DNA of 64,000 nt from Rhodothermus profundi (GTDB lineage: Bacteria; Bacteroidota; Rhodothermia; Rhodothermales; Rhodothermaceae). Below, in pieces: positions 36,410 through 43,685 of this stretch; the first letter of the stretch is position 1, and every line of letters starts with the position of its first letter. The translations under genes were made by a program, and so were the position numbers. The notes under the pieces are model-generated. The model ran no database searches. It had not been told where the DNA came from and was given only the letters and a program-made list of their open reading frames with translations. The stretch is taken from NCBI RefSeq assembly GCF_900142415.1, contig NZ_FRAU01000005.1:37854-101853 (forward strand). The letters are read 5' to 3'.

Positions 36410-37311
36410 GGGTCGCCTCCTGCTGGAAGCCAGTTTTGGATTGCCTCCCACAGCTCCTCGCGTTGAGTTTCCTCTATGGAGCCATGCGTTTTGTGGAATG
36501 CCTGCCATCGTTCAATGCGAGCTGTGCCCCAGCCCACGGTACGTTTGGCAGAAATGCCGTAGGTAGTGAGCAGAACCTCGATGGCTTCGAGCAGTTTGGG
36601 GAGCACATCCTCCGGTTTAGCCTCCGGCTTCATCCCCGGCCAGGGGGCGTAGAGAAGGGAAAGAGTTCCCTTAGCGCCGGGGGGAACGACCTCATAATAA
36701 ATGGGCTGAGTACCAGCGCGACGCTCCCGGCTGTGGGGATTGATAACCTCAAAGCCGATACGATCAAACCAAGTAGGGTAGAAGACCAGCGCCCCACGGT
36801 GAAAATCTTCCTTCTCGCCTTTTTCGTTGCCAAAAAGATGTAGAATCCAATCAGGGTCCTGCCAATCCCTCTCGAAGGATTTCCCCGATTCAAGAAATTC
36901 CCGCAATCCTGCCCGCATCCGACACGCCCAGCGTAGCATGCCCTTCCAGGACGAAGCCGCCATAAAGGGCACACCGAAGACCCGGTCCTTGCGCACGGGA
37001 TTGTCCATCACGTGGAAGAGCCGATCGTCCTTGGAGTACCAGGGGGTGAGGAGTTCGAATTCCACCTGGAAGGCGAGCCAATCTGAGGAAAGCAGGTTGG
37101 AAAAATCTGGAACGGTCTGCGAGATGAGGTCGGGGATGTTGATGTTACCCCTCGCATGTCGCATGTACCTATTACGAGCGTTTTCCTTATCGCCTTGAAA
37201 GAAGCGCATGGACACTTCATCCACAAAGCCACCCGCAAGGCTCTTAGGGCGCGCCAGTGTTTCTTGCAGGCTCGTGTTATCGGCTAGCAAAACAAAGTAA
37301 TTCCATGTCAT
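36406..37311 (-). CDS. Type III RAMP protein, Cmr6-like (Cas7 group)
   Basis: A 301-residue RAMP. The segments VFGVPFMAASSWKGMLRWACRMR (substrate-binding RAMP helix region), HRGALVFYPTWFDRIGFEVINPHSRERR and the glycine-rich end YGISAKRTVGWGTARIERW fit Cmr6, the subunit at the crRNA 3' side of the complex. Position between Cmr1 and Cas10 agrees with type III-C order. I chose the ATG at 37311 (MTWNYFVLLAD) because the frame before it overlaps cmr1 and has no family-like sequence. Coupled to cas10 by ATGA. Confidence 0.82.
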   Translation of the reverse strand: MTWNYFVLLADNTSLQETLARPKSLAGGFVDEVSMRFFQGDKENARNRYMRHARGNINIPDLISQTVPDFSNLLSSDWLAFQVEFELLTPWYSKDDRLFHVMDNPVRKDRVFGVPFMAASSWKGMLRWACRMRAGLREFLESGKSFERDWQDPDWILHLFGNEKGEKEDFHRGALVFYPTWFDRIGFEVINPHSRERRAGTQPIYYEVVPPGAKGTLSLLYAPWPGMKPEAKPEDVLPKLLEAIEVLLTTYGISAKRTVGWGTARIERWQAFHKTHGSIEETQREELWEAIQNWLPAGGDP

Positions 37312-37321
37312 GATTTTTCCC

Positions 37322-38560
37322 CTACGAGAACAATCGCTCAAGAATTTGCTCGCCTTTGATAAACTCTTTCTCAGGATCAAAATCCTTCCACCCCGGATCT
37401 GGCTTTCTTCCGTTTCCATTACCGTCCCTTAGAACTTTCAGTCTTTCCATTATTTCTTGAAACCCGTCTTGATTCTGGACAAAACCGAAAGTCCGGCGCG
37501 CATTCTCTGGCTCCTTGAAACTGAAAACCTTTTTGCTCTCGGGATCAATATTTCGTTGCCGATTAGGTCGTCTTCCGGCAAGCCACGAGTCACCTTGGGA
37601 AGACTGATTTTTGGGCTCTGGTCTGCCGATTACGAAATTGAATGAACTTGTATCTGCATCCTGCCGTGCCAGATACCTTCTTTTCACGCACCAGAAGTGC
37701 TGGAGAGAGGCCCACGAAAAAGCGCTATTGTCAAATCCTTTACACCATCGATCGTCTTTCACATAGGCTTCTATCTGCTCACGAGTGCACTCTACCCCCT
37801 GGGGCCTTGCTTCAACTGCAATAAGACCAAAATCCTGATGGTGCCTTTTACCTACCCATGCATCAATTTGTGTTTGACTGCCCCTGCGCTGAACCATGAT
37901 CGTCAGAGGGTCACCGTGGCGTCTTCCACGGAGCAATGTCTCAACCTCAGTAAGGCTGGCGACCTGAGTTCCTTCAATTTCCAAGATTACATCGTTCCCT
38001 TGCAATGGAAGACCACGACGAGCATGGTGCACAATTACTTGGCCACTGGAATCATCCAAGTCCTCAGCCCCTAGATCCGCTATACCCCATTCTTCGGAGG
38101 GCTTGAATACTGTCTTCCCACCAATGGCTCCACATTTGTCAATCAGGCGTAGAGTTAAATCTAGAAGGCACCATTCTTCAGGCCGAATCTGACGCAAAGG
38201 GATGAATTTCAGGGCGAATATTTGGCCAGCCCGGATCTGATCCTGAATGACGCCTCCGTTTTCATCCACCACCATCAGCCGGAACTTCCGCGCCCAGCCG
38301 GTACAGCCGAAGAGTTCGCACACCACGCAGTGGTGGCCAGGATCGGTGGGCTTTTTTGACGAATCCTGCGGGCAGCGCACCTCTTTGGCCGTAGGATCAC
38401 ACGCCTTCCCACCCAAACCCCGCACCAACACCTCGTACCACCAGCGCAGGGAACCCATGATCCCGGTCTCATAGACACGGTCTGTTCGGCCGTTTACACC
38501 ACCCGTCTGAAGTGGAGTTAATGAGCTAATTTTCCAGATCTTTTCCATCAGCTTTACCAT
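37322..38560 (-). CDS. cmr1: Cmr1-type RAMP protein with an inserted PDZ-like domain
   Basis: First gene of the type III-C operon, 412 residues. The Cmr1 part is clear: SSLTPLQTGGVNGRTDRVYETGIMGSLRWWYE, then CVVCELFGCTGWARKFRL, then IDKCGAIGGKTVFKPSEEWG. Between this and KRHHQDFGLIAVEAR, where Cmr1 normally has a short loop, lies a segment (about residues 157-237) with the full pattern of a PDZ domain: GQVIVHHARRGLP, LQGNDVILEIEGTQVASL, LLRGRRHGDPLTIMVQRRG. Cmr1 caps the 3' end of the complex, so the PDZ domain would be exposed to solvent. An alternative start four codons downstream (MEKIW) is possible. Confidence 0.88.
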   Translation of the reverse strand: MVKLMEKIWKISSLTPLQTGGVNGRTDRVYETGIMGSLRWWYEVLVRGLGGKACDPTAKEVRCPQDSSKKPTDPGHHCVVCELFGCTGWARKFRLMVVDENGGVIQDQIRAGQIFALKFIPLRQIRPEEWCLLDLTLRLIDKCGAIGGKTVFKPSEEWGIADLGAEDLDDSSGQVIVHHARRGLPLQGNDVILEIEGTQVASLTEVETLLRGRRHGDPLTIMVQRRGSQTQIDAWVGKRHHQDFGLIAVEARPQGVECTREQIEAYVKDDRWCKGFDNSAFSWASLQHFWCVKRRYLARQDADTSSFNFVIGRPEPKNQSSQGDSWLAGRRPNRQRNIDPESKKVFSFKEPENARRTFGFVQNQDGFQEIMERLKVLRDGNGNGRKPDPGWKDFDPEKEFIKGEQILERLFS

Positions 38561-38748
38561 TAATTGCTCTTGCTAACTCTCCTCCATCGGAACATTTGCC
38601 TTTTCTTAGAGGATTTCCTAAAGGAGAAGACACATTTTCAGCGGTTTTGCAACCTATGATTGGCTATCAAAAAACCGTCACAAACGTCCCAAAGATGTTC
38701 TGGCCCGCCAGGTATTGAGCAGAAATGGTATGCGCTTGCACGCGAGGC

Positions 38749-40770
38749 CTACCGCTCCCATCCTACGCGGAGTTGGAGGAAGAAGGTGCGGCCGTAGAGG
38801 AAGAGGTTGCGTTGATGGGCGCGACGCACGTCCCAGACGGTTCGTCCTAGATTCGTCACATCAAACAGGTTCTTGACGCCGACGCTGATCCAGAGCCGCT
38901 GCTGCCAGAAGGCCCGCTGCAGCGTCAGGTCCACGAGATGGTAGTCAGGCACCCGGGCCTGCCGCAACGCCGTCTGCCCCGTAGCCCGATCTCGTACGGT
39001 ATAGTAGATGGTCTGACGGCCGCCATAGCGATACAGGACCAACACCTGGAGCGAACCGGGCAGCATGGCTTCCCCGCCGCCCAGCACGTCGATCACAGAC
39101 GCATAAGACGGGGCGTCCGGGTAGGTCTCCGAAAGCTCCACATAGCGCCAGAGCGGCGTCACCGTCGCCCAGAGGCCCATCCCTGCCGCCTGCAGCCGCA
39201 CGGTCAACTCAACCCCGCGCGTGCGATACCGCCGGATATTCTCATAATGGCGCGTCCAGATGCCCTGTGCATCGCGCACCAGTGGACTGAGCGCAATCAG
39301 ATCGCGCACGTTGTTCAGAAAAGCGGCTACTTCCAGCACGCCCTGTCCCGTTCCCAACCGCCGGCGATGCTCGTAGCGGAGACTGGCATGCCAGGAGACT
39401 TCGGGCCGAAGCTGCGGCGTGCCCGTAATGTGATAGGTGTTAGGGCCCAGCGTCATCCAGTACTTCAGGTAACGCTCCTTCAGGGAGGGCGCCCGGAACC
39501 CCTGCGCCAGCGTGACGCGCCAGGTGTGGGTAGCGCCCCGGTCAAGCCGCACGTTCAGCGCTGGCGTTAGCAGCGCCTGCCCTTCGTCGTTGAACGAGTA
39601 GCGGAAGGCCGGCCGCAGGTGCAAGGGACCCAGGCGATACAGCAGGCCTCCGAACAACGCATAGGTGCCCAGCCGGCGGCTGCCTGAGGCGATCCGGGCT
39701 CCTTCAATCTGCTCTACCCATACTTCTCCGCCTGCAAACAGTTGCAGGCCGGTGGTCCCCAGATGGTGCAGGTAGTGCCCCCGCAGAAAGCCCTGACGGT
39801 ACACGGTAGTGTCGATGGCCGCCGTCTGGCGGATTCGACTACCGCGTTGGGTCTGCACCAGGAAAGGAATGATCTTCCGATCGTACCGGCTCCAGTTGGC
39901 TGTCAGCTGCAGGTAGCGTCCTGCCCAGCGGCGGGTATAGGCCAGCGTATGCCGGGTGCGCCGGCTCCGGTATTCGGTATCTCGGGCCACGCCCTCGGCA
40001 TCCGGCTCACCGCGCTCGGTGAGGACTTCATCAAAAAGGTGCGCCGTGTAGGTTAGCCGTCCCCAGCGCCCGGTCCAGCCCAGCATAGGCAGCAAAAAGC
40101 GCTGGCGGCGTTCGGGCCAGTCAGCCGCCCGGGCGCCCCCGGCCCCTCCGGCGACCTCGTCAAACGCATGGCGTCCGAGTTGCAGTCCAGCCCAGAACGC
40201 ACCGCGCCGGTAACGTAGATCCAGACTGTTGTCCCAGCTTCCTGCGCTTTCGAGATAACTCCGAAAGCGCAGCGAAGGCCCTTCGGGGAGCTGCCCACCG
40301 CCTCGCGTAATCAGGTTGATGACACCTCCCAGTGCATGGGAGCCGTAGAAGACCGACGAGGGTCCCTCGACGATTTCCACGCGGGCCACGTTGGTCAGGG
40401 GCAACTGCGCCAGATCGAGCCGGCCGTCGATGCGGCCCAGCACAGGCACGCCATCGACCAGGATGGCCACATGCTGCGGCCCCAGTCCCTGCAATTCAGG
40501 CGCGCCACCCAGCACCCGGTGTTGCCGCAGGGCCAGCCAGGGAACCTGGTAGAGGAGCGCTTGCAGATGCGAGGCGGCCTGCAACCCGATGCGTCCTGCC
40601 GAAAGTACCCGCACCGGTTGCACGGCCTTCGAAAGCGGCGTCGGCTCAAAATGCGCCGTGATGACCACCGAGTCGAGCTGTGCTTCAACCATCAGCGGCT
40701 CCTGCTGGGCCCGGACCCCCTGGCCCAGTCCCAGCAGGAGCAGGGTACCTGCAAGGATCCAGATGCGCAT
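38749..40770 (-). CDS. TonB-dependent outer-membrane receptor
   Basis: A 673-residue receptor with a signal peptide (to VRAQQ), a plug domain (ILVDGVPVLGRIDGRLDLAQLPL, VEIVEGPSSVFYGSHALGGVINLITR) and a 22-strand barrel ending in an aromatic-rich strand (FFLQLRVGWER). No carboxypeptidase-like or regulatory N-terminal domain precedes the plug. It starts 1 bp after the nirS stop and must be co-transcribed with it, so it may import a cofactor or metal needed by nitrite reductase, such as copper, iron or a haem compound. The substrate cannot be read from sequence. Confidence 0.93.
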   Translation of the reverse strand: MRIWILAGTLLLLGLGQGVRAQQEPLMVEAQLDSVVITAHFEPTPLSKAVQPVRVLSAGRIGLQAASHLQALLYQVPWLALRQHRVLGGAPELQGLGPQHVAILVDGVPVLGRIDGRLDLAQLPLTNVARVEIVEGPSSVFYGSHALGGVINLITRGGGQLPEGPSLRFRSYLESAGSWDNSLDLRYRRGAFWAGLQLGRHAFDEVAGGAGGARAADWPERRQRFLLPMLGWTGRWGRLTYTAHLFDEVLTERGEPDAEGVARDTEYRSRRTRHTLAYTRRWAGRYLQLTANWSRYDRKIIPFLVQTQRGSRIRQTAAIDTTVYRQGFLRGHYLHHLGTTGLQLFAGGEVWVEQIEGARIASGSRRLGTYALFGGLLYRLGPLHLRPAFRYSFNDEGQALLTPALNVRLDRGATHTWRVTLAQGFRAPSLKERYLKYWMTLGPNTYHITGTPQLRPEVSWHASLRYEHRRRLGTGQGVLEVAAFLNNVRDLIALSPLVRDAQGIWTRHYENIRRYRTRGVELTVRLQAAGMGLWATVTPLWRYVELSETYPDAPSYASVIDVLGGGEAMLPGSLQVLVLYRYGGRQTIYYTVRDRATGQTALRQARVPDYHLVDLTLQRAFWQQRLWISVGVKNLFDVTNLGRTVWDVRRAHQRNLFLYGRTFFLQLRVGWER

Positions 40771-40771
40771 C

Positions 40772-42466
40772 TCAGTAGATGTCGTTGGCCGTGTTGTACA
40801 CGTTGAATTTCCCTGTGGGCGTGATCAGCCAGTCGCCCTGAATGATCTGCTTGAGCTCCAGCGTCCGGTCGTCGTAGATCAGAATCGCGTTGGTGGACGG
40901 ATCATCCTTCCGTCCCCAGGCCGACACCCAGACCTCGTCGCCGTTCTGGTTGAATTCCAGATGGACCGCCCGGGCCTGCGGGATCGACTCGGGAATCTTC
41001 AGCTCTTTGACCAGCTCCAGCGTTTCGGTATCGAACACATAGATCGTGCGTTGCAGCTCCGGATCGTTGTTCAGCGTCCGGTCCACCCACAGATGGCGCG
41101 ATTTCGGATGCGTTTTGATGAAAAGCGTCCCGCCTCCTACGCCCGGTAGCTCCAGTTTTTTGACCACCTTCCACTGGTTCGGGCCGGGATCCGTGGCAAT
41201 GAGCGCAATGGTATTGTCGCCCAGGTGGCCGGTTGCCCAGAGATTACCGTAGGTAGGGTTGTAGAAGTTGGCGCCTCGTCCGGGATGGGGTCGGATGCCG
41301 GTTTCCACAATGGCCTCCACCTCCTTTTCCTGCACATCCACCACCACGATTTTGTTTTTGTTGTTGGCCGCGACCAGGAAGTAGCGCTTCGTGTGATCCC
41401 AGCCGCCATCATGCAGGAACTGCTCGGCGTTCAGCACATCGATTTTGACTTTGCCCGCTGCCACGCCCGCATAATCTACCAGCCACACCTCGCCGGTCTC
41501 TTTCACATTGACCACCCAGAGCGGGTCGTGGTGCGAGGCCACGATGGAAGCGACCCGCGCTTCATCATAAAAGAGGCCTTCGTTGACGTCGTACCCACTG
41601 GTCCGGATGATTTTCAGTGGCTCGAGCGTCAGGCCGTCCAGAATCACGAAGTGCGGCGGGTTGTAGGCACCTAGAATCGCATATCGGTCGATGAAATTCC
41701 CCCGACGCCCCCGGTACTTGCTGACGTCCACCGAACGCGCATCGTACGCCCCTTTGATTTCAGCCACCAGCGCAGGAGGATCCATCCAGAGATCGATCAG
41801 CGTAACCTTGCCGTCGCGGCCAATCGAGTAGAAGTACCGACCGGAGGCGGAGCTCCGCAGGATGTGCACGGCAAAGCCTGTGTTAATTACGCTGAGGAGC
41901 TCCTTTGTGTCGCCGTCGATGATGGCCACCTTGCCCGCATCGCGCAACACGACCCCGAAGAAGTTGCGCCAGTTGCGGTTATGCTGAGGACGCGTGGGCC
42001 GCTCCTCGACGGGCACGTGCACCTTCCAGGAACTGCGCATGTCCGCCAGGTTCATCGGCGGAATGGGCGGTGGCGGCAACTGCAGAAAGCGCGCCAGCAG
42101 GTCGATTTCTTCCTCCGACAGGATGCCCTGCCGGCCCCAGTCTGGCATGCCGCCCGGCGTGCCACTCGTAATAAACGCCTTGATCGCGGCGGTCCCCAAC
42201 TGCCGCGTACCTGGATACGGGCTGCCCTCGGGGGCTTCCGGTAGCAGATGGGGCCCCGTGGCCCCTCGCCGCGTGGTGCCGTGGCAGCCCGCGCAGTAGT
42301 TGAAAAAGAGCTGCTTGGCCCGGGCAAACTCTTCGTCTGTCAGCGAAATGGGCTCTGCCGAAACGCCTTCCTCCGAGGCGGTCTCCGGCTGGCGACAACC
42401 AATCACCAGTCCCCACACGCCCAGCAGCAGGCCCAGGGCCAGCCCGACCAGTCGATAGCCGTTCAT
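40772..42466 (-). CDS. nirS: Cytochrome cd1 nitrite reductase
   Basis: Reduces nitrite to nitric oxide in the periplasm. A lipobox-like VIGC (Cys24) follows the signal region, so it may be lipid-anchored. The cytochrome c domain has the haem motif CAGCH (58-62) and a likely Met ligand in GGMPDWG. The eight-bladed d1 domain shows the active-site histidines in VASHHDPLWVVNVKETG and FLHDGGWDHTKRYF, plus HPGRGANFYNPTYGNLWATGHLGDN and the C-terminal LITPTGKFNVYNTANDIY, all strongly NirS. 564 residues is the family norm. No d1-haem biosynthesis genes are in the window. Confidence 0.95.
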   Translation of the reverse strand: MNGYRLVGLALGLLLGVWGLVIGCRQPETASEEGVSAEPISLTDEEFARAKQLFFNYCAGCHGTTRRGATGPHLLPEAPEGSPYPGTRQLGTAAIKAFITSGTPGGMPDWGRQGILSEEEIDLLARFLQLPPPPIPPMNLADMRSSWKVHVPVEERPTRPQHNRNWRNFFGVVLRDAGKVAIIDGDTKELLSVINTGFAVHILRSSASGRYFYSIGRDGKVTLIDLWMDPPALVAEIKGAYDARSVDVSKYRGRRGNFIDRYAILGAYNPPHFVILDGLTLEPLKIIRTSGYDVNEGLFYDEARVASIVASHHDPLWVVNVKETGEVWLVDYAGVAAGKVKIDVLNAEQFLHDGGWDHTKRYFLVAANNKNKIVVVDVQEKEVEAIVETGIRPHPGRGANFYNPTYGNLWATGHLGDNTIALIATDPGPNQWKVVKKLELPGVGGGTLFIKTHPKSRHLWVDRTLNNDPELQRTIYVFDTETLELVKELKIPESIPQARAVHLEFNQNGDEVWVSAWGRKDDPSTNAILIYDDRTLELKQIIQGDWLITPTGKFNVYNTANDIY

Positions 42467-42507
42467 AACCCTTTTGAGCCAGTTTAATTAAGACTGAGTA
42501 CTATCTT

Positions 42508-42536
42508 TTATTAAATTGAAAATGTCCCCCTGTCAA
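42508..42536 (-). promoter_or_regulatory. Sigma70-like promoter of nirS
   Basis: On the minus strand TTGACA (42531-42536) and TAATAA (42508-42513) are separated by exactly 17 bp and lie about 40-70 bp before the nirS start. The -35 box is part of the inverted repeat at 42527-42571. Confidence 0.5.
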
Positions 42537-42571
42537 CCCATCTCAAAAGCGCTTCTCTAAATTGACAGGGG
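42527..42571. promoter_or_regulatory. Inverted repeat over the nirS -35 box (putative operator)
   Basis: CCCCTGTCAA at 42527-42536 and its exact reverse complement TTGACAGGGG at 42562-42571 are separated by 25 bp that contain the palindrome AAGCGCTT (42547-42554). The position suggests two half-sites for a regulator. It does not match the FNR/DNR consensus, so the regulator is unknown. Confidence 0.5.
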
Positions 42572-42620
42572 ATTACGCATTTCTCCTTACTTCCTTAACA
42601 GAAGGTGGTCTGGCTTTTTG

Positions 42621-43664
42621 CTATGGACACCGGGGCGGCATCCATCGGCCATACAGATTGGCCAGTGCAATCGCTACCCATTGACATGTTACCGGATTGG
42701 AGAGGTAGCGCAAAAGCAGTCGGGGAATCTGCGTCTGAAAGACGGCCTGGCGCAGCCCTGGATCGTTTCCCAGTTCGTACAGCCTTCCCAGGTCTACCAA
42801 CACCTGCAGCCGCGAATCTTGGTCACCGGGCGGCAAAGCAGCCAGTCGTGCTTCCAGCCAGGGTAGATCCGTCCGTTGAGGCATGGGAAGTATGCGTGCA
42901 GCTTCAGGTTGCGTCAGCAGCCGCCACGCCCGCTTCAGCGCGTCCGGCGCGTGCCACAGGCTGTCGATGAGCGCCCGAATTCCCGAGAAACCCAGCCGAT
43001 CAAGCAACGCATAGAGCTCGGGGACTTCGACAGCCTGGATTGCTTCGATCCAGAGTCTTTGCACGGCTTGTTGCAGGGCTGGCGGTATGGAGTTGGCCTG
43101 TACGATTACGTAGAGCCGCATGGGCAGCGGAGCGGTTGTGCGGTGAAGTGCCTGTTGGATCAACCAGGGAGCCAGCAGATCTCCGGGCACCAGGGCACGC
43201 AGGAGCACGAGTGGGGATGGGTCTTCGCTCCCCGACTGCTGCCCGTTTTCTACCTTTTGAGAAGCGCGGTGGGGCGGGCGTGCCCAGGTCTCCCATGGCA
43301 CCCGTTCCAGATGCGTCAGAAGCGCACGGGCGACAACTGGGTCGACCGGAGGTCCTTCCCGAAGGGCCTGACGCCAGCGCACAGGCCCTTCCCGACGCAA
43401 CACAATGGCCAGCAACCGATCCGCGGCATGCGGCTCCCGGCGCAGCACCTGGAGATAAGCCTGTTCTAACTTCCGGGCAACGTTTTCATCGGGATCTCCT
43501 TGCTGCTGACGCTCCTCCAGACGAGCCACAAGCGAGCGGGTCCAGCTACGTGCCCGGGCCAGAGCCATTGCTGCAAGGTCCCGCACGTAACGGCTGGCGT
43601 CGCGTGTAGCCGTCAGCAGCGCAGCCACTGTGGCGGTATCCTGGGCAGGCACCTGCCCAAACAA
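42621..43664 (-). CDS. Unrecognised protein with HEAT-like helical repeats; start uncertain
   Basis: 347 residues, helical, rich in Leu, Ala and Arg, with repeat-like segments (VRDLAAMALARARSW, VVARALLTHLERV, LDRLGFSGIRALIDSLW). I do not recognise the family. The annotated start is a TTG at 43664 without a clear ribosome-binding site. Upstream, the frame runs back without an ATG to the stop codon of the HAF-repeat gene, which lies in the same frame only seven codons earlier. The sequence LSAASLFGQVPAQD resembles the end of a signal peptide, so the true N-terminus may be missing or the TGA may be read through. Confidence 0.6.
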   Translation of the reverse strand: MFGQVPAQDTATVAALLTATRDASRYVRDLAAMALARARSWTRSLVARLEERQQQGDPDENVARKLEQAYLQVLRREPHAADRLLAIVLRREGPVRWRQALREGPPVDPVVARALLTHLERVPWETWARPPHRASQKVENGQQSGSEDPSPLVLLRALVPGDLLAPWLIQQALHRTTAPLPMRLYVIVQANSIPPALQQAVQRLWIEAIQAVEVPELYALLDRLGFSGIRALIDSLWHAPDALKRAWRLLTQPEAARILPMPQRTDLPWLEARLAALPPGDQDSRLQVLVDLGRLYELGNDPGLRQAVFQTQIPRLLLRYLSNPVTCQWVAIALANLYGRWMPPRCP

Positions 43665-43685
43665 AGAGGCTGCGGAGAGCTCGGC

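Noticed and set aside
38526-38663. Minus-strand open frame of 45 codons before cmr1 (PIIGCKTAENVSSPLGNPLR)
   Set aside because: Protein-like but short, no ATG, and it overlaps the cmr1 start in another frame; could be the tail of a lost gene, but too weak to list.
38561-38748. Search for a right attachment site matching the tRNA-Leu 3' end
   Set aside because: No stretch matching the T-arm and acceptor sequence was found by eye in this region.
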